The notes beneath the pieces are model-generated. The model saw nothing but the letters and a program-made list of their open reading frames with translations, was not told the origin of the DNA and made no database searches. This document shows, piece after piece, positions 7,695 through 15,268 of a DNA stretch of 17,749 nucleotides (position 1 is the first letter of the stretch; each line of letters begins with the position of its first letter). The stretch covers positions 1 to 17,749 of the forward strand of contig JALWON010000256.1 in the NCBI GenBank assembly GCA_027083475.1. Reading direction: 5' to 3'. Position numbers and translations under genes: made by a program. This DNA comes from Sulfurimonas sp. (GTDB lineage: Bacteria > Campylobacterota > Campylobacteria > Campylobacterales > Sulfurimonadaceae).

Positions 7695-7695
7695 A

Positions 7696-8616
7696 TCATT
7701 TTAACTTGCGGAGTGTTCGTTCACTCCAAAAGGATGATTTATATTTTGTAACATTGTTTTTAACAATACTTCTTGGCACAAAATTGACTGTTTCAAATTT
7801 TGTTTCAGGATTGATACTATACCAATAGTACCACATATAGGCTCGCTCATCTTGGAGTGAGGCTATTTTGTCCCACTGTCTATCGATGATTTTTACTATT
7901 TTTCCATCTTTATAAAATTTTGTTCTGTATGTTGTAAAGTGCTTTGTATCGACATAGTCAATACGGTAATCATACCATGCATTTTCATTAGGAACAGCTT
8001 TGAGGATAAAAACTTCTGCAGTAAGACTCTTTTTCTTTTGCGGTAATTGCTTTGTATATCTTGTAAGCTGTGCATGAGGAATTTGCATCTGTCTAAAATG
8101 AAAAGTCATCTTCTGTTTATTTATAAGGGTATAAACATCATCACTTAATCTTCGTAGTTTTGCCTCCTCTAAAAAAGCAACATCTGCAGCACTATAGCCC
8201 ATATTTTTTGAAGGCTCTGCCATGCGTCTGACCTTTCTCAATGCTGGAAACCACATTCTAATATCAAGCGATTTATGCTCATCCCGAAACTCTTTTGCAA
8301 GCACACCCGTACCTTTGAGATTTGTAGAACGAAAAATAATTAAATCTTTGGATTTTATCAGACCATTTGTGTAGTCATTATTCAAATATCTCTCAACTCG
8401 TATCACCCTAGGTTTCCTGCCATAAGGTTTTTTCACAACTAACAAGCTTTTTGTCTTTGTTGATTTTAAAATTTGATTTTTAAGATAAAACTGATGATTG
8501 ACAAAATAGACCTGTTTTGCAATCTCATTTGCACTGAACTTTGTAGGATAAGGCAGTTGCCCATCAACAATGGCAAAAAGTGTCGTAGTAAGTAAGAGTG
8601 ATACAATCCATTTCAT
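7696..8616 (-). CDS. Outer membrane lipoprotein-sorting protein (LolA-like fold)
   Basis: A 306-aa secreted protein with a signal peptide (M-K-W-I-V-S-L-L-L-T-T-T-L-F-A, cleavage near 15). The body resembles the 'outer membrane lipoprotein-sorting protein' family (LolA/LppX-like half-barrel). The best signature is R-M-W-F-P-A-L-R-K-V-R-R-M (about 119-131), the usual y-l-P-x-l-r-k-v-R-r segment. Y-K-D-G-K-I-V-K and the later W-x-x-I-x-S-L-Q-D segment occupy the positions where relatives compare the product of partial unfolding and lipid binding. Relatives are often encoded beside MMPL/RND exporters, but none is present here. It lies 26 bases below the 157-aa gene on the same strand, with a possible promoter very close to its start. 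It may bind a lipid or lipopeptide in the periplasm; the substrate is unknown. Confidence 0.7.
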   Translation of the reverse strand: MKWIVSLLLTTTLFAIVDGQLPYPTKFSANEIAKQVYFVNHQFYLKNQILKSTKTKSLLVVKKPYGRKPRVIRVERYLNNDYTNGLIKSKDLIIFRSTNLKGTGVLAKEFRDEHKSLDIRMWFPALRKVRRMAEPSKNMGYSAADVAFLEEAKLRRLSDDVYTLINKQKMTFHFRQMQIPHAQLTRYTKQLPQKKKSLTAEVFILKAVPNENAWYDYRIDYVDTKHFTTYRTKFYKDGKIVKIIDRQWDKIASLQDERAYMWYYWYSINPETKFETVNFVPRSIVKNNVTKYKSSFWSERTLRKLK

Positions 8617-8624
8617 AATGAAAG

Positions 8625-8633
8625 ATTATATCA
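8625..8633 (-). promoter_or_regulatory. Extended -10 almost abutting a start codon
   Basis: Read on the - strand, TGaTATAAT lies only 9 bases before the ATG of the lipoprotein-sorting gene at 8616. A transcript from it would begin near 8618 and be essentially leaderless. No Shine-Dalgarno site is visible before this ATG. It may instead be translated from the transcript of the upstream gene. Confidence 0.35.
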
Positions 8634-8642
8634 CAAAATACA

Positions 8643-9116
8643 TTATAAAAGCGATTTAATCACATTACTTACACCTTGATGCAAGTTATAATTAGAAATT
8701 GGAAAATCTAAGTTTTCATATTCAAGATTCACACTATATTTACTCAAATAATCCCCCAATAATTTCAAATCTATCACTTCATATTTTTTTGATGCATCTT
8801 CACTCAAAGAAGTCCGTACAAGCATCCCTTCTTCATTTGATTTTTGTAGTGTAAATGCGAGTGTTTTTAAGCTAACAAAATCACTCCATTCTAAAAAAAG
8901 TTCTGGAGTCAAGTCTGTTTCTTTCTGCCCTTGTGGATTAAAAAGAAGTCCTTTATCTCGCAGGGGAATTAACACACTGAGTATCGCTTGAGAAAAAGGC
9001 ACAACCTTATCTTTCCAAAAAGGAGACTCATTGCGTTTTTCAAGTTCATCAGCTATTGTTTGTGTAATTTTTTCAAAACTCTCTTTTTCAAATAGTAAAT
9101 AACTCTCTTCTTTCAT
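8643..9116 (-). CDS. Hypothetical 157-aa cytoplasmic protein
   Basis: I cannot assign this protein to a family with confidence. It has no signal peptide and no membrane helix, is acidic in its N-terminal third, and ends in a hydrophobic stretch (V-S-N-V-I-K-S-L-L). The segment F-W-K-D-K-V-V-P-F-S-Q-A-I-L-S-V-L-I-P-L-R-D-K-G (about 33-56), followed by L-T-P-E-L-F and a leucine-rich piece, weakly recalls a region found in conjugation/type IV coupling ATPases, but no Walker motif is present, so this is only an impression. A strong TAGGAGAT ribosome site sits just before the ATG. It shares a divergent intergenic region with the DUF445 gene and is followed at 26 bases by the lipoprotein-sorting gene. 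Confidence 0.65.
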   Translation of the reverse strand: MKEESYLLFEKESFEKITQTIADELEKRNESPFWKDKVVPFSQAILSVLIPLRDKGLLFNPQGQKETDLTPELFLEWSDFVSLKTLAFTLQKSNEEGMLVRTSLSEDASKKYEVIDLKLLGDYLSKYSVNLEYENLDFPISNYNLHQGVSNVIKSLL

Positions 9117-9134
9117 AAAAATCTCCTAAATTTT

Positions 9135-9162
9135 TTGTAATGATACACTTTTAGTATATAAT
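9135..9162 (+). promoter_or_regulatory. Promoter of the DUF445 gene
   Basis: TTGTAA (9135-9140) and a consensus TATAAT (9157-9162) are separated by 16 bases. Transcription should start near 9169. AAAAGGAAG at 9172-9180 is then a strong ribosome site for the TTG start at 9186. This is the most complete two-box promoter in the window. Confidence 0.6.
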
Positions 9163-9185
9163 TTTGCTTTTAAAAGGAAGTTATC

Positions 9186-9893
9186 TTGAAATTCAATAAA
9201 AGTTTTATCACAAATACCCTTGCTCTGCTTTTTGTTCTTTGCTCATTTATTGTTCCCTTTTATAGTAATGCCCTGCTCTACACAGGTCTTTTTGCACTCT
9301 CAGGTGCTATAACCAATCAACTTGCTATCTATATGCTTTTTGAAAAAGTACCTTTTCTTTATGGTTCAGGAGTCATTCCTCTACGTTTTGAAGCATTTAA
9401 ATCTTCTATAAAAAACTTGATGATGAGCGAATTTTTCACCCTTGAACAGTTAGAGAATTTTTTTAAAAATGAAGAAAAAAAGATTGATTTAGAGCCTATC
9501 ATCCAAAAAACAAATTTCACTCCTGCATTTGATGCACTCTCACAAACAGTCATGGAATCACCACTTGGAGGCATGCTTGGTATGTTTGGCGGTGCAGGAG
9601 TATTAGAAGGGCTCAAAGAGCCTTTTGTAGTAAAGATGAAAAACTCGGTCGCAACGATTGTTAACTCTAATGAGTTCACACAAACCCTCCAAGAACAACT
9701 CCAAAACTCCTCACTCAACATTGATATGCTCCAATCTATTGAAAATGTTATTGACAAAAGATTAGCAATTTTAACACCACAAATGGTAAAAGAAATTGTT
9801 CAAAAACTCATCAAAGAGCATCTTGATTGGCTCGTTGTATGGGGTGGTGTTTTTGGTGGACTTATTGGATTAATCTCTTCTTTCTTAGTTTAG
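9186..9893 (+). CDS. DUF445 family membrane protein
   Basis: A 235-aa protein with an N-terminal membrane hairpin (about 9-27 and 29-52) and a C-terminal helix (about 213-234), enclosing a soluble helical middle. The segment G-A-I-T-N-Q-L-A-I-Y-M-L-F and then G-S-G-V-I-P-L-R-F (about 40-69) is the DUF445 signature (G-x-x-T-N-x-x-A-x-x-M-L-F ... G-x-x-P). The C-terminal G-G-V-F-G-G-L-I-G-L-I is also usual in the family. The function of DUF445 proteins is not established. The TTG start is supported by the AAGGAAG site 6 bases upstream and by the promoter. It stands alone on its strand, with a long AT-rich spacer downstream. Confidence 0.82.
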   Translation: MKFNKSFITNTLALLFVLCSFIVPFYSNALLYTGLFALSGAITNQLAIYMLFEKVPFLYGSGVIPLRFEAFKSSIKNLMMSEFFTLEQLENFFKNEEKKIDLEPIIQKTNFTPAFDALSQTVMESPLGGMLGMFGGAGVLEGLKEPFVVKMKNSVATIVNSNEFTQTLQEQLQNSSLNIDMLQSIENVIDKRLAILTPQMVKEIVQKLIKEHLDWLVVWGGVFGGLIGLISSFLV

Positions 9894-10119
9894 CCCTTTT
9901 TTTAGGGATTTAAGGTTTGAGACTTTAAAGTTTTACTACATTTTTTTTACTACAAATGGTTTTATATCTGTATATTTTTGATTAATATTGCAAAAGTTAG
10001 CTGAGTTTTAAAGATACTATATCAATATCTGTTTAAGTATGCAAATTGAAATAATATATGAAAACTATACCTCCAATACAATACGATTAATTGTTTAATA
10101 TTTTTTGTATTATATTAAA
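9894..10119. other. AT-rich convergent spacer with short repeats
   Basis: This 226-bp stretch between two converging genes holds no ORF of note. Visible structure is limited. There is a CCCT-T-run-AGGG element at 9894-9907 that may be a very weak terminator. The 10-mer TTTTACTACA occurs twice, at 9931-9940 and 9945-9954. AATACAA (10075-10081) can pair with TTGTATT (10105-10111). None of these identifies a known element. Confidence 0.5.
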
Positions 10120-10869
10120 TCATTTAGCTAAACTACATTCCCATCCATCGTACAGTCCAGAAAGACTTTCACTCATATTTATAATTTCCATACTAAGAGC
10201 ATCTATCTCATAATAGTGAGGTTTATCTTTTCTATAAAACTGAACACCATACATAGTTTTATTTTGAAAAGGAACATCCATATTCTTTTGTTTGTGAAAA
10301 CCTTTACTCTCCACAAGAGTTATAAATTTTTCTCGATTATCTGGATTATCAAAGTAAACCTTATGCTCTATTGCACGTTTTACTTGTAGAGTATCACCCT
10401 GCTCTTTGAGTTTATCACAGGCATGATGATTGGTGATAATTTGCCACTCTTTCACTGTTGGAAAAAGAAGTTTTTTATAGACATCCCACTCTATATCCAT
10501 ACGTGATCCAAACTCATAACTATAATTTTCAAAATGTTTCATGGCATCAGCCACTGTATCTTTCCACTCAAAATCTAATTTCAGATAATAGATATAATTA
10601 ACATACCCATCACTAATAATACGCCCTATATACTTCCCAGAGCGGTACCTTAAAGACTCTAATTCCAACCTATCTTCTATAAATCCAACATCATCAGACT
10701 CCTTTTGCGTGACAAGCCCATCTTCTTTTGGATCATGCAGTACCACCTTTACAAATGCAAGATACATATATTCTTCATCTGGAGCATAATCACTCACCCC
10801 CGCATTAAACGCAACCATGGCAGGTTTGCCATCGATTGGCTTCATATAACTTTCCCAATACTCTTGCAT
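10120..10869 (-). CDS. DUF695 and RraB-like two-domain protein
   Basis: A 249-aa cytoplasmic protein. The first half (about 1-135) resembles DUF695: an N-terminal W-x-x-Y, then G-K-P-A-M-V-A-F-N, then Y-L-A-F-V-K-V-V-L. The second half (about 155-249) looks like the RraB (ribonuclease E inhibitor B) fold: D-N-P-D-N-R-E-K-F near its start, F-Y-R-K-D-K-P and the closing L-Y-D-G-W-E-C (Y240-E244), where Y-D-G-W is the family hallmark. RraB in E. coli binds RNase E and alters RNA decay; whether this protein has such a target is unknown. It is the last gene of the hyp operon, starting 4 bases after hypA, with a GGAG ribosome site spanning the hypA stop. It has no accepted role in hydrogenase biology. 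Confidence 0.68.
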   Translation of the reverse strand: MQEYWESYMKPIDGKPAMVAFNAGVSDYAPDEEYMYLAFVKVVLHDPKEDGLVTQKESDDVGFIEDRLELESLRYRSGKYIGRIISDGYVNYIYYLKLDFEWKDTVADAMKHFENYSYEFGSRMDIEWDVYKKLLFPTVKEWQIITNHHACDKLKEQGDTLQVKRAIEHKVYFDNPDNREKFITLVESKGFHKQKNMDVPFQNKTMYGVQFYRKDKPHYYEIDALSMEIINMSESLSGLYDGWECSLAK

Positions 10870-10873
10870 ACTT

Positions 10874-11215
10874 CTACTCCATCTCCAAGCTCATAAGGAA
10901 CATCTCTTCCCCATCTATCACCTCTACATCTGTTGATGCACACTCCTGACAACAGTAGTGAATCTTTTCAAGTTCACTCACTGATTGACAAGCCCTACAC
11001 TTTATAGTAAGTGCCTGTATATTCATAATAAATTCTGCCGAATCACAGATAGTCTTCTCTTTAAAAGTGTTAAAGGCTATCTCTAAAAGATGTGCCTCAA
11101 TACCACTCATAACACCTATCTTTGTAACTATTTTTGTGACCTTTGTTGCATCATTCTCTTTAGCTACATCTTCAATCTGCTGTAGGAGTGCTTGGACAAC
11201 ACTATACTCATGCAT
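10874..11215 (-). CDS. hypA: Hydrogenase nickel-insertion protein HypA
   Basis: A 113-aa Ni metallochaperone that, with HypB, delivers nickel to the large subunit of NiFe-hydrogenase (in Helicobacter relatives also to urease). The N-terminal M-H-E-Y supplies the Ni-binding His2 and Glu3. The zinc site is formed by C73-x-x-C76 and C89-x-x-C92. The fold signature K-I-G-x-M-S-G-I-E lies at 32-40. The length is typical. The ATG overlaps the end of hypX by 8 bases, so translation is coupled. It sits near the end of the operon, away from hypB, which is an order seen in several Campylobacterota. Confidence 0.95.
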   Translation of the reverse strand: MHEYSVVQALLQQIEDVAKENDATKVTKIVTKIGVMSGIEAHLLEIAFNTFKEKTICDSAEFIMNIQALTIKCRACQSVSELEKIHYCCQECASTDVEVIDGEEMFLMSLEME

Positions 11216-12830
11216 GGTTTACTCCTCGTAAATATTCTGGTGTTTTTTGTTTGCATACCTTGTAAACAAACTCATGTCTATATTGATGAAATGCACTCTT
11301 CTCATCCCAAAATTCAGGGTACATTTTCTCTAACTCTTGCGTTTTACACTGTTCTATTTTCTCTCTTTGAGCTTCTATCTCGTCTTGTTTTTGCCATATA
11401 AACTCTTGTGAGTAAAGTGTTAAAGTATATTCATGAAGTGCTTTAGAGAACTCTTTGGAGGTATAACACTCATCTATCATCCCTATACTTTGTGCATAGG
11501 AAGCAGAAAGAGGGAGTGCTTCATCAAGAATTTTTTCTGCCTTCGCTTGACCGACTCTTTTTGGAAGTGTATAGCTATGGTACTCGCTCCCGCTTAATGC
11601 TAAAGTTTTATAGTGAGGATTCAGTACCACACTCTTTTTAGCAACAACCTTATCACAAGCGAGTGCTAAAAAAACACCACCAGCTCCTGCATTATTACTC
11701 AAAGCTGCGACTGTTACTATATCTTCTGCTTCTAAAATAGACTTAATAACATCATTCATCGCATTAATGTTGCTCCAGCCATCTTCACCCTGTTTTTTAG
11801 AATCTTCTAAAATATTCAAATGAATACCATTGCTAAAAAAATCTTTTCCACCACAAAGAACTAAAACCTCGCACTCCTCTTTAAGATACTCTATGGCATA
11901 TTTGAGACGAATAGACTGCTGAGAACTCATCGCACCATTATGAAAATCAAAAGAGAGGTAGGCAACTTTCTCTTTCATTTCTACACTGAGTTCATAAAAT
12001 GTTTCATAAGATTTATCAAAAAGAAGGGATAATCTACTCTCCTTTATACCATTTATCTTCTCTTTAAGTACATATGTAGCAGGAAGTTTAAACCCATGCA
12101 ACTCTTTAAGGTGTGAAATCCATACAGCCCCATCTTTTGTAGCAAGACAGATAGCCCCATCACGTTTCGCAAGAATCTCTTTGACTTTTTTTCCAGAGAG
12201 CTTCTCTTCTGCATGTGCTCCAAAAAGTGCTACTTTCATACCAAGAATTTCATCTATAATGCCTGGTATGCTATCAAGCTTATTTATCTTTTGTACTATA
12301 ATTTGTGTTGTATCTTCTTCCCAATCAATTGTGATATCTTCTCTTGTATTGAGTGGATGTAAAATCTGAGGTATTTTTTTATCCTCTTTTATATGAGAAA
12401 AAAATGTCTCTAAAAGTGCAAAATAGCTCTCTTTCACCTCATTTCTATAAAGACTTGCTTTGTAAGTTTGTCTTACTTTGAAAGAGTTCGTAGCATAAAT
12501 ATCTCCACCATCATAAAGTGCATTCGCCTTTATAATAGAAACACCCCACTCCTCATAATCTAATGCTTTTTCTAAAGAGTAAGCCCCTCTATCACCAACA
12601 ATTCCAGGATGAAAGATAAAAGTTGCATAATTCTCATAAACCTCTTTTGGAATAAAATAGTGCAGATAGGGAGCGAGAATTATATCTGGTGAAAATGTCT
12701 GTAACTCCTCTATAATAGTTCTATCATCACGAGCAAAAAGCACATCTACACTTACTCCCTTATCTTTAAGGTAAGTGAAGAGGAGTTGTGAGAGAGAGTT
12801 AAAAGAAGTAACTAAGAGTGTTACACGCAC
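11208..12830 (-). CDS. hypX: Hydrogenase maturation protein HypX (CO-ligand synthesis)
   Basis: A 540-aa two-domain enzyme. The N-terminal formyl-tetrahydrofolate-type hydrolase/transferase domain (about 1-280) carries the H-P-G-I-V-G-D-R-G motif at 74-82 and A-L-Y-D-G-G-D-I. The C-terminal crotonase-like domain (about 285-540) carries L-C-G-G-K-D-F-F-S-N-G-I-H-L-N, N-I-N-A-M-N-D, N-N-A-G-A-G-G-V-F-L-A-L-A and L-N-P-H-Y-K. These are hallmark HypX/HoxX sequences. HypX takes the formyl group of N10-formyl-THF through formyl-CoA to CO, which becomes the iron ligand of NiFe-hydrogenase during growth with oxygen. Translation starts at GTG, 2 bases after the hypE stop. Its place between hypE and hypA shows it is part of the maturation set. 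It is slightly shorter than usual near L-N-P-H-Y-K-T-L-A-L-S-G. Confidence 0.93.
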   Translation of the reverse strand: MRVTLLVTSFNSLSQLLFTYLKDKGVSVDVLFARDDRTIIEELQTFSPDIILAPYLHYFIPKEVYENYATFIFHPGIVGDRGAYSLEKALDYEEWGVSIIKANALYDGGDIYATNSFKVRQTYKASLYRNEVKESYFALLETFFSHIKEDKKIPQILHPLNTREDITIDWEEDTTQIIVQKINKLDSIPGIIDEILGMKVALFGAHAEEKLSGKKVKEILAKRDGAICLATKDGAVWISHLKELHGFKLPATYVLKEKINGIKESRLSLLFDKSYETFYELSVEMKEKVAYLSFDFHNGAMSSQQSIRLKYAIEYLKEECEVLVLCGGKDFFSNGIHLNILEDSKKQGEDGWSNINAMNDVIKSILEAEDIVTVAALSNNAGAGGVFLALACDKVVAKKSVVLNPHYKTLALSGSEYHSYTLPKRVGQAKAEKILDEALPLSASYAQSIGMIDECYTSKEFSKALHEYTLTLYSQEFIWQKQDEIEAQREKIEQCKTQELEKMYPEFWDEKSAFHQYRHEFVYKVCKQKTPEYLRGVNHA

Positions 12831-12832
12831 AA

Positions 12833-13831
12833 TTAACAGATCCTTGGAAGGAGTTCTCCCGTAGGCACATCTAAAAACCGTTTCGTACCATGAGGACTTT
12901 TTAGGATGACTTTTTGCATATAGGCATCACTTACACTTGCAATTTCAACAGCATTATGAGAGTTATCAAAGCTATGTAAAACATCTAAGGCTCTTTGTGC
13001 ATCCTCTTTTTTTACTGCTAAAACAAATGTACCCTCATTTGCTAAATTCACTGCTTCAAACCCAAGCATCTCACAAATGCCATAAACTTCATCAGAGACG
13101 GGAAGAGTTTTTTCTTCTACTTCTATACAGATATTAGACTGTTTTGCCCATTCGTTCAGTACAGCACTCACACCACCTCTGGTTGCATCACGAAGTGCTG
13201 TTATCTTTATGCCTGCGTTTATCAGGGCCTCTACCTGCTCTGTTAAAGAAGCACAATCACTCTCTAAAGTAGAAGTCAGTTCTATCCCCTCTCGTGCTGC
13301 AAAAATAGCCGCTCCATGACGACCAATGTCACGACTGACAAGGATAACATCCTCTTTTGAGATGTTGTTTGAGCTTATCCCCTTTTGTTCTATAGTACCT
13401 ATGCCTGTAGTGTTTATAAAAATCTTATCTACACTCCCCTTTGGTACTACTTTTGTATCGCCAGAGACGATTATAGCACCATTTTTTTTGAGTTCTTTTT
13501 GCATACTATGAACGATTTTTTCTAATTCTCTCATAGCAAAGCCCTCTTCTATAATAACACTACAAGTAAGATACTTTGGCTTGGCACCCATCATGGCTAA
13601 ATCATTACAAGTACCACAGATAGCTAATTTTCCTATATCTCCACCCGGAAAAAAAAGAGGACTTACCGTAAAGCTATCCGTACTAAAAGCAAGTTTACCA
13701 TTCTCAATAACAGCAGCATCTTCACTTTTTTCTAAAATATCATTTTTAAAAGCTTTGTAAAATACTTTTGTAATTAACTCATTATTTTCAAGTCCACCAT
13801 TGCCCATTGCTAAGCTTACATTTTTTTGCAT
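12833..13831 (-). CDS. hypE: Carbamoyl dehydratase HypE
   Basis: A 332-aa PurM/AIR-synthase-fold enzyme that uses ATP to dehydrate the S-carbamoyl group on its C-terminal cysteine to thiocyanate, then passes cyanide to the HypC-HypD complex. The final residues are P-R-I-C, with the required terminal Cys. G-D-T-K-V-V-P-K-G, D-A-T-R-G-G-V and L-G-F-E-A-V-N-L-A-N-E-G are the conserved ATP-site segments. I start it at the ATG of 13831, where the hypD TAA and this ATG share one base (TAATG) and the protein begins with the family's N-terminus; an upstream in-frame ATG at 13867 would add 12 unrelated residues. The usual H-G-x-G-G motif near the start reads M-G-N-G-G here, losing the His. Confidence 0.93.
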   Translation of the reverse strand: MQKNVSLAMGNGGLENNELITKVFYKAFKNDILEKSEDAAVIENGKLAFSTDSFTVSPLFFPGGDIGKLAICGTCNDLAMMGAKPKYLTCSVIIEEGFAMRELEKIVHSMQKELKKNGAIIVSGDTKVVPKGSVDKIFINTTGIGTIEQKGISSNNISKEDVILVSRDIGRHGAAIFAAREGIELTSTLESDCASLTEQVEALINAGIKITALRDATRGGVSAVLNEWAKQSNICIEVEEKTLPVSDEVYGICEMLGFEAVNLANEGTFVLAVKKEDAQRALDVLHSFDNSHNAVEIASVSDAYMQKVILKSPHGTKRFLDVPTGELLPRIC

Positions 13832-14976
13832 TAAAGTAAATTCCCATATTTGTAGTATGCAGCACATGCACCCTCACTGCTCACCATACAACTTCCAAGC
13901 GGAGAAGATGGTTTACATGCCGTTCCGAAGATAGTACACTCATCAGGCTTTGCCATACCACGAAGTATGTCTCCACAGATGCAAAGTTTATGATCTTCTA
14001 TCTCTTCTATAGGTAACACATCTTTATAAATTTTTTCAGCATCTATTGCAGAAAATTCATCTTTAAGTTTATAGCCACTATCAGGAACATTTCCAAGCCC
14101 TCTCCATTTAAAAAGGTCTGCTTTTTCAAAATACTCCTCTATAAGGGCTTGTGCTTTTTTATTTCCTTCTCTTGAGACAGAACGTTTGTACTCTATCTCT
14201 AGTTCACATCTATTTTCAGTAAATTGTTTCACTATCATGTAGATACCTTCCATAACATCGACTGGTTCAAATCCAGCAACAACAACAGGACGGTTATATT
14301 TTTTTGGAAACTGTTCATAGATTTTACTTCCTGTGATAACACTCACATGGCTTGGTCCTAAAAAAGCATCTATTTGGTTGTTATAACTATCGACATGTTC
14401 ATCTCTGCTATCTATAAGTTCTACCATGACTTCTGGAACGGTGACATGATTCATATGAAAAAAGATGTTTGGTATCTTGCGCTTAAGAACAATATCGATT
14501 AAAGAGGCGGTCATTGGTGTTGTTGTCTCAAAACCAATAGCAAAAAAGATAACTTTTTTCTCTGGATTCTCTTCTGCAATTTTGAGAGTATCTAAAGGAG
14601 AATAGACAAAACGTACATCTGCACCTTTAGCTCGCGCATCTTGTAAACTTCCTTTACTTCCTGGAACTTTAATCATATCTCCTAAGGTCACTAAGATGAC
14701 ACCCTCTTGTAAAGATAAAATATAAGCATGGTCAATACGCTCTTTTGGCATGACACAGACAGGACATCCCGGTCCATGAATAAAATTGACATTTGCAGGT
14801 AAAAGTTGTGGAAGCCCAAACTTCATAATGGAGTGAGTATGTCCACCACACACTTCCATAATGTTAATGGGCTTAGGTAGTTTTTTTGCTTCTTCTTTAA
14901 TAAGTTTCGCAAAACCTTCTATTATTTTAGGGTCACGGAAACCGTCATATAAATCTTTGAGTTCTAGATGTGCCAT
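13831..14976 (-). CDS. hypD: Hydrogenase Fe(CN)2CO assembly protein HypD
   Basis: A 381-aa [4Fe-4S] scaffold that, with HypC, holds the iron while cyanide and CO are added. V-C-G-G-H-T-H (C43), G-P-G-C-P-V-C (C71, C74) and G-F-E-T-T-T-P are the catalytic and iron-holding motifs. A-G-F-E-P-V-D-V-M-E-G-I follows. The C-terminal cluster region has C-I-C-G-D-I-L-R-G, E-C-x-x-F-G-T-A-C-x-P and P-L-G-S-C-M-V-S-S-E-G-A-C, the set expected for the 4Fe-4S cluster. The ATG abuts the stop of hypC with no gap, and its stop overlaps the start of hypE by one base. All known essential residues that can be checked by eye are present. Confidence 0.96.
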   Translation of the reverse strand: MAHLELKDLYDGFRDPKIIEGFAKLIKEEAKKLPKPINIMEVCGGHTHSIMKFGLPQLLPANVNFIHGPGCPVCVMPKERIDHAYILSLQEGVILVTLGDMIKVPGSKGSLQDARAKGADVRFVYSPLDTLKIAEENPEKKVIFFAIGFETTTPMTASLIDIVLKRKIPNIFFHMNHVTVPEVMVELIDSRDEHVDSYNNQIDAFLGPSHVSVITGSKIYEQFPKKYNRPVVVAGFEPVDVMEGIYMIVKQFTENRCELEIEYKRSVSREGNKKAQALIEEYFEKADLFKWRGLGNVPDSGYKLKDEFSAIDAEKIYKDVLPIEEIEDHKLCICGDILRGMAKPDECTIFGTACKPSSPLGSCMVSSEGACAAYYKYGNLL

Positions 14977-15267
14977 TTAAGCACCTCTGTTTGCACAGTT
15001 ATCATCATCTTCTACTAGTTGGCGCCGCTCTTCTTCATCAAGTTTTTCTAAAATTTCTTGATAGACTTTTAAAGACTCCAGCGCATCCACTTCATCAATT
15101 TTATTCATAATAAAACCAATGTGTAGCAGAACATAATCCCCTATCTTTACTTCATCCTCTTGCATCAGTTCAAGTCCAGCTTCGCGCGTGACACCCATGG
15201 TATCGACAGTAGCAACATTTTTTTCTTTGTCTATTTTGACAACTTTACTTGGTATAGATAAACACAT
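14977..15267 (-). CDS. hypC: Hydrogenase assembly chaperone HypC
   Basis: A 96-aa chaperone that partners HypD and carries the Fe(CN)2CO unit to the hydrogenase large subunit. It starts with the invariant M-C-L-S-I-P, in which Cys2 is essential, and has G-D-Y-V-L-L-H-I-G-F-I-M-N-K-I in the middle (about 43-57), the OB-fold core. The acidic C-terminal tail (E-D-D-D-N-C) is somewhat longer than in the shortest members. The stop is directly followed by the hypD ATG, and the start is 1 base below the hypB stop, so it is tightly coupled. Confidence 0.95.
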   Translation of the reverse strand: MCLSIPSKVVKIDKEKNVATVDTMGVTREAGLELMQEDEVKIGDYVLLHIGFIMNKIDEVDALESLKVYQEILEKLDEEERRQLVEDDDNCANRGA

Positions 15268-15268
15268 A

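Noticed and set aside
8643..9116. Assignment of the 157-aa protein to type IV secretion coupling proteins
   Set aside because: Only a short segment recalls that family; there is no Walker motif and no conjugation gene nearby.
10075..10111. AATACAA/TTGTATT inverted repeat as a terminator of the hyp operon
   Set aside because: The stem is 7 A/T-rich pairs with a 23-base loop and no T-run follows on the - strand.
13832..13867. Longer HypE start at 13867
   Set aside because: The added 12 residues lie inside the hypD end, do not resemble HypE, and the ATG at 13831 forms a TAATG junction and begins the family N-terminus.
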